Source: Shinisaurus crocodilurus
Lineage: Eukaryota > Chordata > Lepidosauria > Squamata > Shinisauridae
Reading direction: 5' to 3'
Length of the DNA stretch: 64,000 nucleotides
Assembly (NCBI GenBank): GCA_021292165.1
Contig: JAHFWL010000197.1
Span: 1 to 64,000 of the forward strand
Part shown: piece by piece, positions 10,984-21,283 of the stretch
Layout: each line of letters starts with the position of its first letter
How positions within the stretch are numbered: position 1 is the first letter of the stretch
Position numbers and translations under genes: made by a program
The notes under the pieces: model-generated
What the model was told of the DNA's origin: nothing
The model's database searches: none
What the model saw: the letters and a program-made list of their open reading frames with translations, nothing else

Positions 10984-12187
10984 TTGAAAATTTTGGAGCA
11001 GATTATAAAGAAGTCAGTCTGCAACCACCTTGAAAACAATGCAGTGATTACTAGAAGCCAGCATGGATTTGTCAAGAACAAATCCTGCCAGACTAATCTG
11101 ATCTCATTTTTTGATCGGGTAACCTCCCTTGTGGACTGCTGGAATGCTGTGAACATAACATATCTTGACTTCAGCAAAGCTTTAGACAAAGTGCCTCATG
11201 ATATCCTGATTAGCAAGCTAGCGAAAAGTGGGCTAGATGGAACAACTATCAGGTGGATCCACAAAGAGTGCTTATCAATGGTACCTTCTCAAACTGGGGA
11301 GAGGTAACGAGCGGGGTACCAGGGCTCAGTCCTGGGCCCAATGCTATTCAACATTTTTATTAATGACTTGGATGAGGAGGTGCAGGGAATGCTTATCAAG
11401 TTTGCAGATGACACAAAGTTGGGTGGAACAGCTAATACTCTGGAAGACAGAAACAAAATTCAAAGCAATCTCGATAGGCTGGAGTGCTGGGCTGAAAACA
11501 ACAAAATGAAATTTAATAGGGATAATTGCCAAAAAGAAACCAACTGCACAGTTACAGGATAGGGGATACTAGGCTCAACAATACTACAAGTGAGAAGGAT
11601 CTTGGAATTGTTGTAGATCACAAACTGAATATGAGCCAGCAATGTGATGTGGCTGCAAAAAAGGCAAATGCTATTTTGGGCTGCATTAATAGAAGTATAG
11701 CTTCCAAATCACGGGAAGTACTAGTTCCCCTCTACTCAGCACTGGTTAGGCCTTATCTTGAGTACTGCATCCAGTTCTGGCCACCACACTTTAAGAAGGA
11801 TGTAGATAAACTGGAAAGGTTCAGAGGAGGGCAACAAAGATGATTAGGGGACTGGAAACAAAGTTCTATGAGGAGAGACTGAAGGAAAAGGGCACGTTTA
11901 GCCTTCAGAAGAGAAGACTGAGGGGAGATATGATAGCGCTTTTCAAGTACTTGAAAGGTTGCCACACAGAGGAGGGCCAGGATCTCTTCTCGATCATCCC
12001 AGATTGCAGGACACGAAATAATGGGCTCAAGCTACAGGAAGCCAGATTCCGCCTGGGCATCAGGAAAAACTTCCTGACTGTTAGAGCAATAAGACAATGG
12101 AACCAACTACCTAGGGTGGTCATGGGCTCTCCCACACTGGAGGCATTCAAAGTGTGGCTGGACAGCCATCTGTCAGGGATGTTTTGA
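10984..12187 (+). pseudogene. CR1 reverse transcriptase and C-terminal remnant
   Basis: Several frames together cover the RT palm: the LDFSKALDKVPHDIL aspartate motif near 11165 and FADDT near 11401, with both catalytic aspartates kept. The C-terminal CR1 region follows, ending at VWLDSHLSGMF (stop at about 12187). At least three frame changes separate the pieces (near 11305, 11550 and 11840). This would copy RNA into DNA in an active element; here it is broken. Confidence 0.8.
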
Positions 12188-12270
12188 CTTGGGTTCCTGC
12201 ATTGAGCAGGGGGTTGGACTCGATGGCCTTGTAGGCCCCTTCCAACTCTACTATTCTATGATTCTATGAC

Positions 12271-12516
12271 TCCAATGGGAGGCTTTTTTTCAAGCCTAAC
12301 TGCTGTGGGGCTGTGGTCTACTTGAAGAACCCCACGGGCCACACCCGGTTCATGACCCACTGTTCCCTACCCTTCCTCTACCTAGACAGCACTTGTTCAA
12401 TAAGAATGCAATCACAGATGTAGTATTGTAGTGGAAGGAGTGAACCCAGATCAACACAAGCCTCATTTTATTATATTCATGTTCTTACTTGCCTTGTTGC
12501 ATGGTATATACTGTAA
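12271..12516. other. No recognised feature
   Basis: Short unassigned spacer between the CR1 tail and a tRNA-headed SINE. Confidence 0.4.
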
Positions 12517-12725
12517 TAGGGAAAGGGGCCATTGTTCAGTGATAGGGCACATGTTTTGTATGCAAAAGGTCCCAGGTTCAATCTCTGGCATCAGCCAAAA
12601 AGAATCCCAGCCAGCAGGGCTAGGAAAGACCCCCACTCAATACCATACCACCAGCCAGAGCAGGCAACATTGGGCCAGATGGACCAATAGTCTGAATCAA
12701 TACAAGGCACCTATATGTTATTGAT
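12517..12725 (+). mobile_element. tRNA-headed SINE (Sauria-like), copy 1
   Basis: The head has a Pol III A-box-like stretch (TTGTTCAGTGATAGGGC) and a B box (GGTTCAATCTC). The body ends with GGGCCAGATGGACCAATAGTCTGA..CAATACAAGGC. This is the layout of the common squamate tRNA-derived SINE. The better-kept end of the second copy is at 26535-26885. Confidence 0.75.
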
Positions 12726-13690
12726 CAAAATTATGTTTTTGTTCTTTGCAGCTCAAAATCTTCACCTATAAAACTGGAGCAATCATCCACTCCTTTGTTT
12801 TCTAATCACAGCCTTGATAGATATTGGGATGGTTCCCTGCTCTGCCTTCCAACATCTGCCCATATCTCCAGACAATTAAACATTTGCGGCTTGATTTTCA
12901 GTTTTGACTTTCCTTTCATCTGAAAATATTGGATCTTCACATATCCTTTTATTGAATGAAAAGTTAATTCATGCAGACAGGAGTGAGGAAGGCTCACCGC
13001 TTCCTTGGACAGGCTAGGTAATAAGAGCTTTGGGAGATCCCTTACACACAAACACAATAATAATAATAAGGGTGTTAAAAGAAAATGTCAAAACAGACTG
13101 CTTTGATGGGGTTGACTTCTATGATTTCCTTTCCCTGTTTCTCTTTCTCCTGTTGCCAAACAGACTTGGATTTTTCATTCATTTCTCTAACAACTGTAAC
13201 TCCTCTTTGATATTAATGCCAGCAAATGGAAGCGCTTAGTGTCTGCATGTCCCTATCTGCCTCCTGGACTAGCTCTGAAGTACGTTGATTTGATGCTATT
13301 GATTCTCCTATGAATGATGCGTTATTACATTCTGTCATGAACAGTCATTCATTTCCCCCACATACACAGTGCTCAGAGATAGCCTAAGACATTTTGGTGC
13401 CTGAGGCAGAAAATCCAAACGGCAACCCACGACGGCGGCAGGTAAACGCAATCTTCTTATTTTCAGAGTATGGGAGGAGGATAGAGGTAATTGCTTTTAG
13501 GATATGCTCAGCTGCTGGTTTGCATTTGTTTAAAAGTCTGTTTTGAGTACATTTCAAATTGACTTCCTTTGATATTAAACTTAGTCTTCTTACTGAATGT
13601 GACTGTTTTTTATTTTTATAAAATATTTGTATTGTTTTAAAATGCTTTATTAACCACATTAGACCCCTTTACTGGAATGTTTTAAGTGTT
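12726..13690. other. No recognised feature
   Basis: AT-rich sequence of ordinary appearance. No exon, repeat terminus or RNA gene was identified. Confidence 0.4.
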
Positions 13691-13693
13691 TTA

Positions 13694-13804
13694 GGTTGCA
13701 ATCCTATGCATGTTTAGACAGAAAAAAGTCCTTCAACTCTCAGCATTCTCCAGCCAGCCATATAGGACTTTCCTCTGTCTAAACATGCATATAGGATTGC
13801 ACTC
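13694..13804. mobile_element. Palindromic MITE, TGCAATCCTATGCATG family, copy 1
   Basis: Long inverted ends GGTTGCAATCCTATGCATG and CATGCATATAGGATTGCA enclose a fold-back middle. TTA occurs on both sides (13691-13693 and 13805-13807), compatible with a 3 bp PIF/Harbinger-type duplication. Other copies: 24274-24413, 28111-28246, 42051-42186. Confidence 0.75.
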
Positions 13805-13914
13805 TTAAGCACATAAATACCACCACTGCCCCAATGCAGTAAAAATATAATAATAAAGCTAATTAGATAATTAGTAATTTGCTGTCTTTGAATTGTACCC
13901 AAAATGTGCCACCT

Positions 13915-14073
13915 GAAGTGGGCTGCCACTTGTCTGAGCGTGGAAAGCTAAGCAGGGTCAGGCCCAGTTATTACTTGGATGGGAGACCCCTCCTCTAGTT
14001 TCCTGCCTTGAGCAGGGGGCTGGACTCAATGGCCTTGTAGGCCCCTTCCAACTCTATGATCTATGAATCTACT
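13915..14073 (+). mobile_element. 5S rRNA-derived SINE with CR1 tail, copy 1
   Basis: The head matches the 5S rRNA internal control region: GGAAAGCTAAGCAGGGTCAG and TTACTTGGATGGGAGACC. The tail, GGACTCAATGGCCTTGTAGG..CTTCCAACTCTATGATCTATG, is the CR1 3' end. Only the first about 20 nt of the head are degenerate. Confidence 0.85.
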
Positions 14074-14109
14074 TAGCCCTACAGCTGGTACTGGCGGTGT
14101 GCTTGTGCA

Positions 14110-14663
14110 CAGGAACGGTGCAGGGCTGTTTGGCGCCCTAGGCCAAATTATATTTAGCGCCCCCCTCTCGTGCCATGGGGGGGGCTCCGGAGCAAAGCAG
14201 CCCTGCTCTGCAACCCCCCCCGCGCCGCCGCTGCCGCCCCCCCACCAACACCTACCTTCCCCCCGCCCCCGCTGCTGGCTGCTGCTGCTGCTGCCGCTGC
14301 CTCCTCCTCCTCCTCCTCCGACGCGACGGGACCCCCACGCTTTTTTTTTTTTTGCTGGGGAAACCAGGGCAACAGGGCTGTTTAAGCCCTGTTGCCCTGG
14401 TTCCTCCTCCCGCCAAAACAACGCAGGCGGGGCTCCAGAAACGACGGGAAGGTAGGTAGGTGGCGGGCGGGCGCGCGCACGGGGGGGGAAGGTGCAGCGG
14501 CGGCGGCGGCAGCAGCTGGCAGGTGGGTGGGGAGGCGCGGCGGAGGCGGCAGGCGGGGCAGGAGCGCGCCGGAGGCGAGGAAGGGGCGCAGAAACGCTGC
14601 GCCCTCTTCCACCACGCGCCCTAGGCAGCCGCCTGGGTCTGCCTAGCGGTAGCGCCGGCCCTG
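14110..14663 (-). mobile_element. GC-rich non-autonomous hAT, copy B (554 bp)
   Basis: Perfect 8 bp target duplication CTTGTGCA at 14102-14109 and 14664-14671. On the plus strand the ends read CAGGAACGGTGCAGGGC and TAGCGCCGGCCCTG, so it is inverted relative to copies A and C. The interior is very GC-rich, with CTG/GCC runs and a near-perfect palindrome at 14362-14402. ORFs across it are Pro/Ala/Gly shadows. Confidence 0.92.
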
Positions 14664-14766
14664 CTTGTGCACAAGCATGTGGGTGAGTCGGTGGGTGCTA
14701 CAAAGGTACATATGTTGCTCTTGGAAAACTGCTCTGGCTTTAAAAACCAGTATTTATTTGTGTAGC

Positions 14767-15060
14767 TCATGGGTGAGGAACCTCAGGCCCTGGGGCCAAA
14801 TTTGTCCCTCTGGAGTTCCCCAGAAGGTCATACCTCTTCCCTTGGCTCCACACCCATCATTTGGTGGCTTCCCAGCTTTTGTGCAGTTTCCCCCCATTCT
14901 AAAAGGCTGAAATGCCTCTCCCAAAGCTGAGTGACTGGCAGTGAGAGCCTTAAGCTACAATATTGGGTATCTTTTTTGTATTTTTGGCCCCACCCCTTTT
15001 GCCTTGCCACCTTTGCCTTCAGCCCATCCAGGAATGTGGCCCCAGAGAGCATCCCTGGTG
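14767..15060. mobile_element. hAT fragment, CATGGGTG family
   Basis: CATGGGTGAGGAACCTCAGGCC through GAATGTGGCCCCAGAGAGC parallels the element at 47379-47738 segment by segment. The right end is lost near 15060. Confidence 0.6.
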
Positions 15061-15390
15061 TAGGTGGTTCCCTGCTTCCCCTCCTGAGCACCCCCACCAC
15101 CACACCCCCAGAGTGGTGCCATCACGACAGGACATCGGAGCAGAAATTCTTGGCCCCACTCAGCAGCATGAGCAGGAGAGCCCCCAGGTGCAGCATGGCT
15201 GGCTTACCACCTTTTGAAGTAAGTGAAATAATACAAACTGCCCTCTGATGACCTCACCCCCCGCCTTCTGCCCAGTAAGACCATTAAGTCCAAAATCTAA
15301 AATTACCTAACTGCAGCACTGGGTGTATACACACGCACACACATGCACGCGCACCACTCAATTCAAAAACACCATGACAACCTCCAAGTG

Positions 15391-15515
15391 GTAGCCATGT
15401 TAGTTTCGTGCAGCAAAGACACTGAAGAGTCTTGTAGCACCTTAAAGACAAACATTTTAATTATTATTTTTAAGCTTTCATGGACAGAGTCCACTTCATC
15501 AGATGCATTAAGTGT
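15391..15515 (-). mobile_element. Penelope-like repeat fragment with a hammerhead-like core
   Basis: The plus strand reads GTAGCCATGTTAGTTTCGTGCAG...CACCTTAAAGACAAACATTTTA..AAGCTTTCATGGACAGAGTCC, a widespread amniote repeat end. On the minus strand it contains CTGATGA (15496-15502), a small hairpin (TGGAC/GTCCA, loop TCT) and GAAA (15476-15479), the conserved core order of a hammerhead ribozyme. Assignment to Penelope-like elements is from memory. Confidence 0.55.
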
Positions 15516-16600
15516 TGGCCTCAGTTGACCGGTATGTATACATATGGCTTCGAAGGGGTGGGAACTGTAAACGGGGGTCAAAGGGCAATGAAATACCAAA
15601 TGTCCAGGCTATGACAATTCAATTATGTTACCATTCACAGCATCAGTAATTGATGATAACCTCATTGTCCTAGTATTGCTAAGTTAATTAACACCTGCAG
15701 TGGTGTTTAATGCTTAAAAGACCCCATACTTACTCTCTTCTCACAAAGAAACTGACCCTGTAAAAGACTTGTTCTTGGAATTTTGCAGTATTTAGAGATA
15801 TAGGGAGTACAAGATAGTTTTGATTGCATAAAAAATAATATCACCAGATATGTGAATGAGCAGGACCAGATACTGTCAAATGGTGTGAAAAACCCCTTGC
15901 AGTTTAGAAAAGTGTCTGCTGCCTCTCGAACACATTTCATCATGAATGTTCAAGCACAATTGGAGGGCAGGGGTAGGGGCAGGGCTGGGATACATGTATA
16001 GAACTGAGAGAAAACTAATGAATAAGCAAGAAAGGAACAGCTGAACCTTGGGTACTAAACAATTTGGGGCCTGGGTTACCATGAATAATATCTTTCCTCT
16101 GCATGCTCTTTCCTGAGCACTTCATTCATAATCTGAGGCTATGCTTCCAATTCCCATGCCAACTGAAGTACATGCAGTGAGTGCCTATAATGAACAGGGC
16201 CTTTTCAGTGGTGGTGCCAGCTTTGTGAAATGTCTTTCCTAGCCCCAACACTGGATGTGTTCAGGTGCCAAATTAAGACAAAAGTTGTTGGTTTTTTTAG
16301 ATAGACCTTTGGCATAAGTTGAGTGCTCCTGGTTGCCCCCACCCCCACATCTGCTTTTGTACTGGGTGGTTTTATTGTTTTGCTGCTGTGCTCTTTCATT
16401 GTATGGTGTTTCATTTCTCCTGTTATTTTGTTTCATCTGTGGGTTGACTTTATTGTTGTAATTTCATTGCATTCTATGTTGTAAGCTGTTCTGGTTTCTG
16501 TCAGAAGACAACCAGGGTAGCAATCTTTCACAATAAAGGAAAGATAACAGGCCATTTGCAAAGCAACACCAACTTTTTATTTTTAAACAGCATTTGTTAA
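15516..16600. other. No recognised feature
   Basis: About 1.1 kb of AT-rich DNA. A TTTGTGAAATGTCTTTCCTAG segment near 16225 and TAAGCTGTTCTGG near 16480 weakly suggest a worn LINE 3' region. No gene seen. Confidence 0.35.
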
Positions 16601-16609
16601 ATGTAACAT

Positions 16610-16870
16610 CTGAAGCAAGTCTGCATATCTTTTAACCTGCCAAGCTGAACACAGAACACCAGTGGCTGAATAAACCATTTGAAATCCCAGGTAGGCAGCA
16701 AAACTGGGAGGTTTACTAGGTCCTTGGTGGGCCACCATATATGGCTTGTGTAAGTTATACTCATATGGTGGCCCACCAGGGTCTCAATTAATTTCCAGTT
16801 TTGCAGCCTGTCTAGAGCTGCAGAAACAAGTGGTTGATGGAACCCCCGATGGGCCACATGCATGATTAGT
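16610..16870. repeat. Long imperfect fold-back (about 260 bp)
   Basis: The centre holds a perfect 16 bp inverted repeat, TGGTGGGCCACCATAT at 16725-16740 against 16763-16778. Pairing extends outward through CAGCAAAACTGG and CCAGTTTTGCAG. Probably a MITE; no target duplication was established. Confidence 0.6.
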
Positions 16871-17258
16871 GGACTGTGCTTCGCTTGATGGCTACTAGTT
16901 GTTCAGGCCTGAACTAAAATAACTTTGGAAGAATGGAGCCATAATTTCCCCAAATTAAAATTTGGAGAAAAGGTTACATTTGAGGAGACAAACAAAGAAA
17001 TATTTCAAGTTGCTTTTAACTTGGGTTTTTTGTTGTTGGGTTTGTGTGTGTGGTGGTGGTTTGCAATATTGCAGAATGAACTCACATAGATATTGTTTCT
17101 ACCTGCTGAGTAATCTAAATCAAGAGATAAGATGGCACTCTGTGAGTTTCGTGGTTAAAGAAGAGGGATAAAGCAGCAGGAACATGGTGTAAAAACTGTG
17201 AGCATAAATTCTCATTAATGCTTCCAAGTAGGTATTACCATCATAAACTCTTATCTTG
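16871..17258. other. No recognised feature
   Basis: Spacer between a fold-back and a solo LTR; no gene or repeat terminus seen. Confidence 0.35.
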
Positions 17259-17263
17259 TTAAT

Positions 17264-18033
17264 TGTGAAGGACTGCAACCGGTCAAGACGAGAGATCCAA
17301 GGAGCCAAACTGCCAGCCTTGGCTCTGCCGTCTTGACACTGATTCTCTCAGGGCTTTGCCCTTGGTCTATACACTGGATTTGAGCACTGAACCACAGAGG
17401 AACTACACACACCGTGTGGGGTAGAACTAGGAAAGTTTATTTAAGGTAAACCTTAATAAAAGGTGGGAAATGAGGGAAGGGGGAAAAGTTGGGGAGACAC
17501 TTTGGTATACACAAGTAGAGCTACAAAACAACAAAACTAGTTCCTTTACTATATAAACACCCAGGCACTTACTCTTTGCCTGGGTGGTTGGTCTTCTTAG
17601 GGCCTGCCTCAGCAAAAGCCCTACTTTGCGCTCCTTCGTGTCCAGACAACAACAAAACCCAAAAGCCACGGCTGGCAGGATCAATTCCCCCCGCCCCTCT
17701 TTTCGGTAGCCCAGCTGTCCTTGGCCAATCAGGATGAATTTCATCTGGGCTAGGCAGGGGAGGGGTGGTTCCTAGGTGTCGGAGGGGTAAATTCTTGACC
17801 ATGATGACTAGAGTGCTTGGGGAACATTTGCATGCGAATACATGGGAGACTCTGAGGTGGTGCAGGGCCATCAGAGGAAACTGTACATTTGCAGTAGATT
17901 CTGAGGCGGCCCAGAGCCATCAGAGGTACTATGTACATTTGCATGAGGTGCCCAGCCTCTGGCTGGGATTGCACTTGTTTACACGTGTGTGGTGGAGAAG
18001 GACACAGGGGGGAGGGGTCTGCTTTTCTTCACA
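17264..18033 (-). mobile_element. Solo LTR (770 bp), minus strand
   Basis: Termini TGTGAAG and CTTCACA are inverted. TTAAT is duplicated at 17259-17263 and 18034-18038. On the minus strand a TATA-like TTTATATAG (about 17549-17557) precedes AATAAA (17436-17441), setting the orientation. The upstream part holds a 49 bp tandem duplication at 17851-17948, like enhancer repeats in U3 regions. No internal retroelement sequence remains. Confidence 0.85.
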
Positions 18034-18289
18034 TTAATTATGACTCTTCACTGGAAACGTCAGATTTAGCAAAAAGCTTGATGGCTTCTATACCACTCAC
18101 ATTTCCTCTGAAAACTTATTCCAAATGAAATGTCAATCCATGGGGCTCGTGTATAAATAAGCCTGTGCCCCCCCCTTTATTCTTTTAATTTCAGCAGAAC
18201 GTACGTAGCGGCTATATTTGCATGTTGTACACTGGAGGATAGGGGGATAAGGCTATAAATGGCTACTAGTAATGATGGCTAAATATTAT

Positions 18290-18474
18290 TACCTCCAGTA
18301 TCAGAGGAAGCGTGCCTGTCAATGCCAGTTGCTGGGGAACATGACCAGGAGGGTGCTGCTGTTGCACTCCTGTCCTGCTTGGGGGCTTCCCAGAGGCTTC
18401 TGTTTGGGCACTGTGGGGAAAGAATGCTGGACTAGATAGGCCTTTGGTCTGATCCAGCACAGCTCTCCTTATCA
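18290..18474 (+). mobile_element. Interspersed repeat, SINE-like
   Basis: CCAGTTGCTGGGGAACATGA through GGACTAGATAGGCC and GATCCAGCACAGCTCTCCTTAT is shared with 49834-49955. The polymerase type of the head is not recognised. Confidence 0.55.
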
Positions 18475-18482
18475 TCTTTGTA

Positions 18483-18617
18483 CAGTGTTCTCCAACCTTG
18501 GGCCCCCAGATGTTTTTGGCCTACAATTCCCAGCCTCCCCCAGCCAGCATAGCTGGCTGGGGCAGGCTGGGAGTTGTAGGCCAAAAGCATCTGGGGGCCC
18601 AAGGTTGGAGAACACTG
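18483..18617. mobile_element. Fold-back hAT MITE, copy 1 (135 bp)
   Basis: It starts CAGTGTTCTCCAACCTTGGG and ends with the exact reverse complement. Flanks TCTTTGTA and TCTTAGTA are an 8 bp duplication with one mismatch. The whole element is one hairpin with arms of more than 50 bp. Confidence 0.88.
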
Positions 18618-19117
18618 TCTTAGTAAGTGGTGAGAGAGAGAAATATTGGAATAGTAAGCATTAGAACTATAGAACTATCAGTACTAACTGAAAGACTAGG
18701 TTTAAAGGGAAGGAAATATACATCTCAAGACAGAAAGGCTTGAAAAACAAGAGAAATGGAGTGTAGGTGAGCTCTTTGCAAGAGACAGATGAATGGACAG
18801 GATGATGGATGCTATGCTGACAGCCATCTCAGAACATGTAAGGTGCCCAAGTAATTAATGAGGGGCGGAGCTGGAAGAAATAACTAATAGCTACATAGAA
18901 TGGGAAGACACACCATGGCAAGATGAATGAGTTGAAGCAGAAATAAAAAAGAGCCAAGGAGAAACTAAGAGTTGGATAGAATGTTAGGGAGGGAGAGAAA
19001 AGCCATGGGAAAGGAGGTAAAAACACGCAGGCTAAACCCCAATTCATACATTACCTGCGGTGGCATGTCTCTCACAAAAATGCCACTGCTGCATCTTCAG
19101 GCCCCACATGGGGATGG
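18618..19117. other. No recognised feature
   Basis: Purine-rich spacer of 500 bp; no exon or repeat terminus seen. Confidence 0.35.
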
Positions 19118-19252
19118 GTGAGAATTTCATTCCATTTCGGTTTTGAAAAGAATTTAACAAAATTCTCATATTTTCCATATTCAGGACAAAAAGAACTTGA
19201 GATTTAAAGCAGTTGAATGTGGCAGAAACTGAAACTGACAGGTTTGTCCATC
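19118..19252 (+). repeat. GATGGGTGAGAA repeat family, copy 1
   Basis: GATGGGTGAGAATTTCATTC...AAAGAACTTGAGATTTAAA..AGAAACTGAAACTGACAG ends in GTCCATCC. Similar copies lie at 19433-19562, 29985-30126 and (inverted, interrupted) 32226-32980. About 140 bp long, with partly inverted ends; unclassified. Confidence 0.6.
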
Positions 19253-19432
19253 CAGGCCCAGCGCTTTGAGTACTTACCTCTTGAAAGTCTGGATTTGAAT
19301 CCTTGTGTATTTAGCCATGTTTGTGGGGCTGATTTAGGGTAGCCACTTCTTTTTTGTGATAGCTATATAGGCAGGCAGGTAGGTACATCTCCATGCTGAG
19401 AATAGCTAGACCTACTGAATTTGGCTGGTGCA

Positions 19433-19562
19433 GATGGGTGAGAATTTTGATTCAATTTGTTTTTGAGAAGCAATTACCAAAATTTGCAAGGTTATTTATA
19501 TTCTGGAGAGAAAGAACTTGAGATTTAAAAAATTAAAATGCAGGAGAAAGTGAAACAGACAG
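19433..19562 (+). repeat. GATGGGTGAGAA repeat family, copy 2
   Basis: GATGGGTGAGAATTTTGATT and AAAGAACTTGAGATTTAAAA match copy 1 in the same order. Same strand as copy 1, about 315 bp downstream. Confidence 0.55.
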
Positions 19563-20633
19563 ATTCTCCCATTCCTATCCCCAGATCAAGTACTCATATA
19601 TGGAAATGCTTCTCGGATATCTCCCTCAATTTATATGGTGCCACCCCAGACCAATGGCTTCAGTGTCTGTAAAGTTGTTTGCTGGGTATTTGTAGAAATG
19701 GACACCCCTAGTTATTAAGTGTTTCACCCACAATACCCCGAGAGGTGCTAGGATCTTTTGCTGCAGTCTAACGTGTGTTGTTTGTGAGTGTAGGCTCCCT
19801 ACTTATCTCTATACTGAACAGACAGACACACTTAGAAGATACAAGGATACTTTTATTACATGAAGGATAGAGCAGATACAGATTTTTTAAATATAGCTTC
19901 TTAGATTCAAGAGAAGCATTAAATAGCAAGGCAGCAATTACCATTCACACTCATACCCTAAAAATCTAAGAGATAGAAAACCTTAACCTGATAGCCTATG
20001 GAATAGCAATAAGATTGGAGACTAGAACTCCATGCTACAAAGAGAGAGAGAGAGGAAGTTCAGAGACCCCAAAGGTATATACCTGTCCTTATTGTTCGTC
20101 CAGCGAAGCCAATTCTGACAGCATGCAGGCGGGTTAAGGTGAGCTGTGAGAGCTGGCTTCTATTCAAAACTTCTCAATTTTTATACAGTTTCCCTCCCAT
20201 CCTGCCCTATGAAGAGGGATGGGAGCTTCCTCCAAGTAAACACCTCTCTACTGTAATCTTCCCATTCTTTTATTGTATCTTAACTTCCAGACAGTTTTTC
20301 TCTGCTGATGTGTATTCTTCCTTCTTTCTATGTTTTCCTACCTTCTTACTTTGGGACAATTTCCTAATCCCTAAACTTAATTATATCCTGAGACTATTGA
20401 CCGAGATCGATATCCACCTCCTGTGTAGTCTGTTACATTTGTTTTCTTTGTTTAGATAATCCCAGTCTTCTGTCACTTACAGTAGATTGCCTGACTTTGC
20501 ATTCAACATTTCCTGTCTCGCACACCCATTCTTTCTTGTCCATGCGTTCAAAGGTTACTCCAAGTCAAATGCCATCTTACTCACCCAGCAGTCTTCCGGG
20601 GTCTGTTCCAAACTTTGGTTCTTATATAGCTGC
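19563..20633. other. Possible LTR-like region, unresolved
   Basis: About 19800-20120 has a TTTATT (AATAAA on the minus strand) and TATA-like stretches similar in arrangement to the solo LTRs in this window. I could not find TG..CA ends with a 5 bp duplication, so no element is claimed. No gene seen. Confidence 0.25.

Positions 20634-20676
<43 letters not shown>
20634..20676. repeat. (ATC)n microsatellite
   Basis: Run of ATC triplets followed by an AAC-type tract. The poly-His and poly-Ile ORFs here are shadows. Confidence 0.95.
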
Positions 20677-20699
20677 GCAAGAACAACAACAACAACTCT

Positions 20700-21247
20700 C
20701 CTGGTTACAAGGTACCAGAGGTCCTGAGCCAGAAACTCCAGCAGTAAGTGCCAGCTGTCTTCCTCACAGCACCATTGTGTTAGCTGGTCAAACTAAGGAC
20801 CTCCCGGCCCGCTCTGTGTTGCACTACAGCACCTCCACTGCAGATGGCAAGAGGTGGTATTGCAGCTACCAGCTCTACAGGAATCAGGTGGCACAAGGTC
20901 CAATAGGGCTCCACCTGGTCCTAAAAAACTGCTGACTCTTGCTGGCTTTCTCAAGTCTGAGCAAACTGTAACTTGAGCATGAGCAGGCAAGGAGGCAGAT
21001 GGGCAGGCTCTCTCTCCCTCTCTCCCACACCCCTCCAGTCTTCTAGTGGTGGTCGTGCTGCCATGGGAAGAATCACATTAATCTGAAGACTTGCATAAAT
21101 AGTTGTCTGCATTATCTCTGAGACATGAGTCCCAATTATACACCAGAGGCCTTTAGAATCAGCCACAATGCAACAGGTAACTTAGATTTAACCTGAGAGT
21201 TATTGAAACATCTGAACATGGATGTGGGATGAATCTGACACTTGCTA
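20700..21247. other. No recognised feature
   Basis: About 550 bp without exon, RNA gene or clear repeat terminus. Confidence 0.4.

Positions 21248-21283
<36 letters not shown>

Larger units (their letters stand above)
9180..12270 (+). mobile_element. CR1 LINE, long but inactivated
   Basis: About 3.1 kb of a chicken-repeat-1 type LINE. Reading through breaks, it has an AP-endonuclease region (TNARSMGNKQNELELL, GVIETWW, GDFNFPDICW, SDHFVLEF), then reverse transcriptase (NYRPVSLTS, GFVKNKSCQTNL, TYLDFSKALDKVPHDIL, KFADDTKLGG), then the C-terminal region. The tail, TTCCAACTCTACTATTCTATGATTCTATGAC, is the ATTCTATG octamer repeat typical of CR1. Frameshifts and stops occur near 9640, 10225, 10390, 10800 and 11300. 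A 46 bp tandem duplication lies near 10949-11036. Confidence 0.92.

Noticed and set aside
12517..12590. Functional tRNA gene
   Set aside because: A and B boxes are present, but no cloverleaf could be drawn and the body continues as a SINE.
13940..13995. 5S rRNA gene
   Set aside because: Only the internal control region matches; the 5S ends are missing and the rest is a CR1 tail, so it is a SINE.
14026..14686. Long Ala/Gly/Pro ORFs in GC-rich DNA
   Set aside because: They lie wholly inside the hAT element 14110-14663 and its edges, and several frames on both strands are open at once.
19740..20480. Another solo LTR
   Set aside because: LTR-like signals are present, but no TG..CA pair with matching 5-mers was found.
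20487..20747. Poly-His and poly-Ile ORFs
   Set aside because: Translation of the (ATC)n microsatellite.
20634..21283. CRISPR-like or other designed array from triplet repeats
   Set aside because: Simple microsatellites without spacers, in a vertebrate genome.
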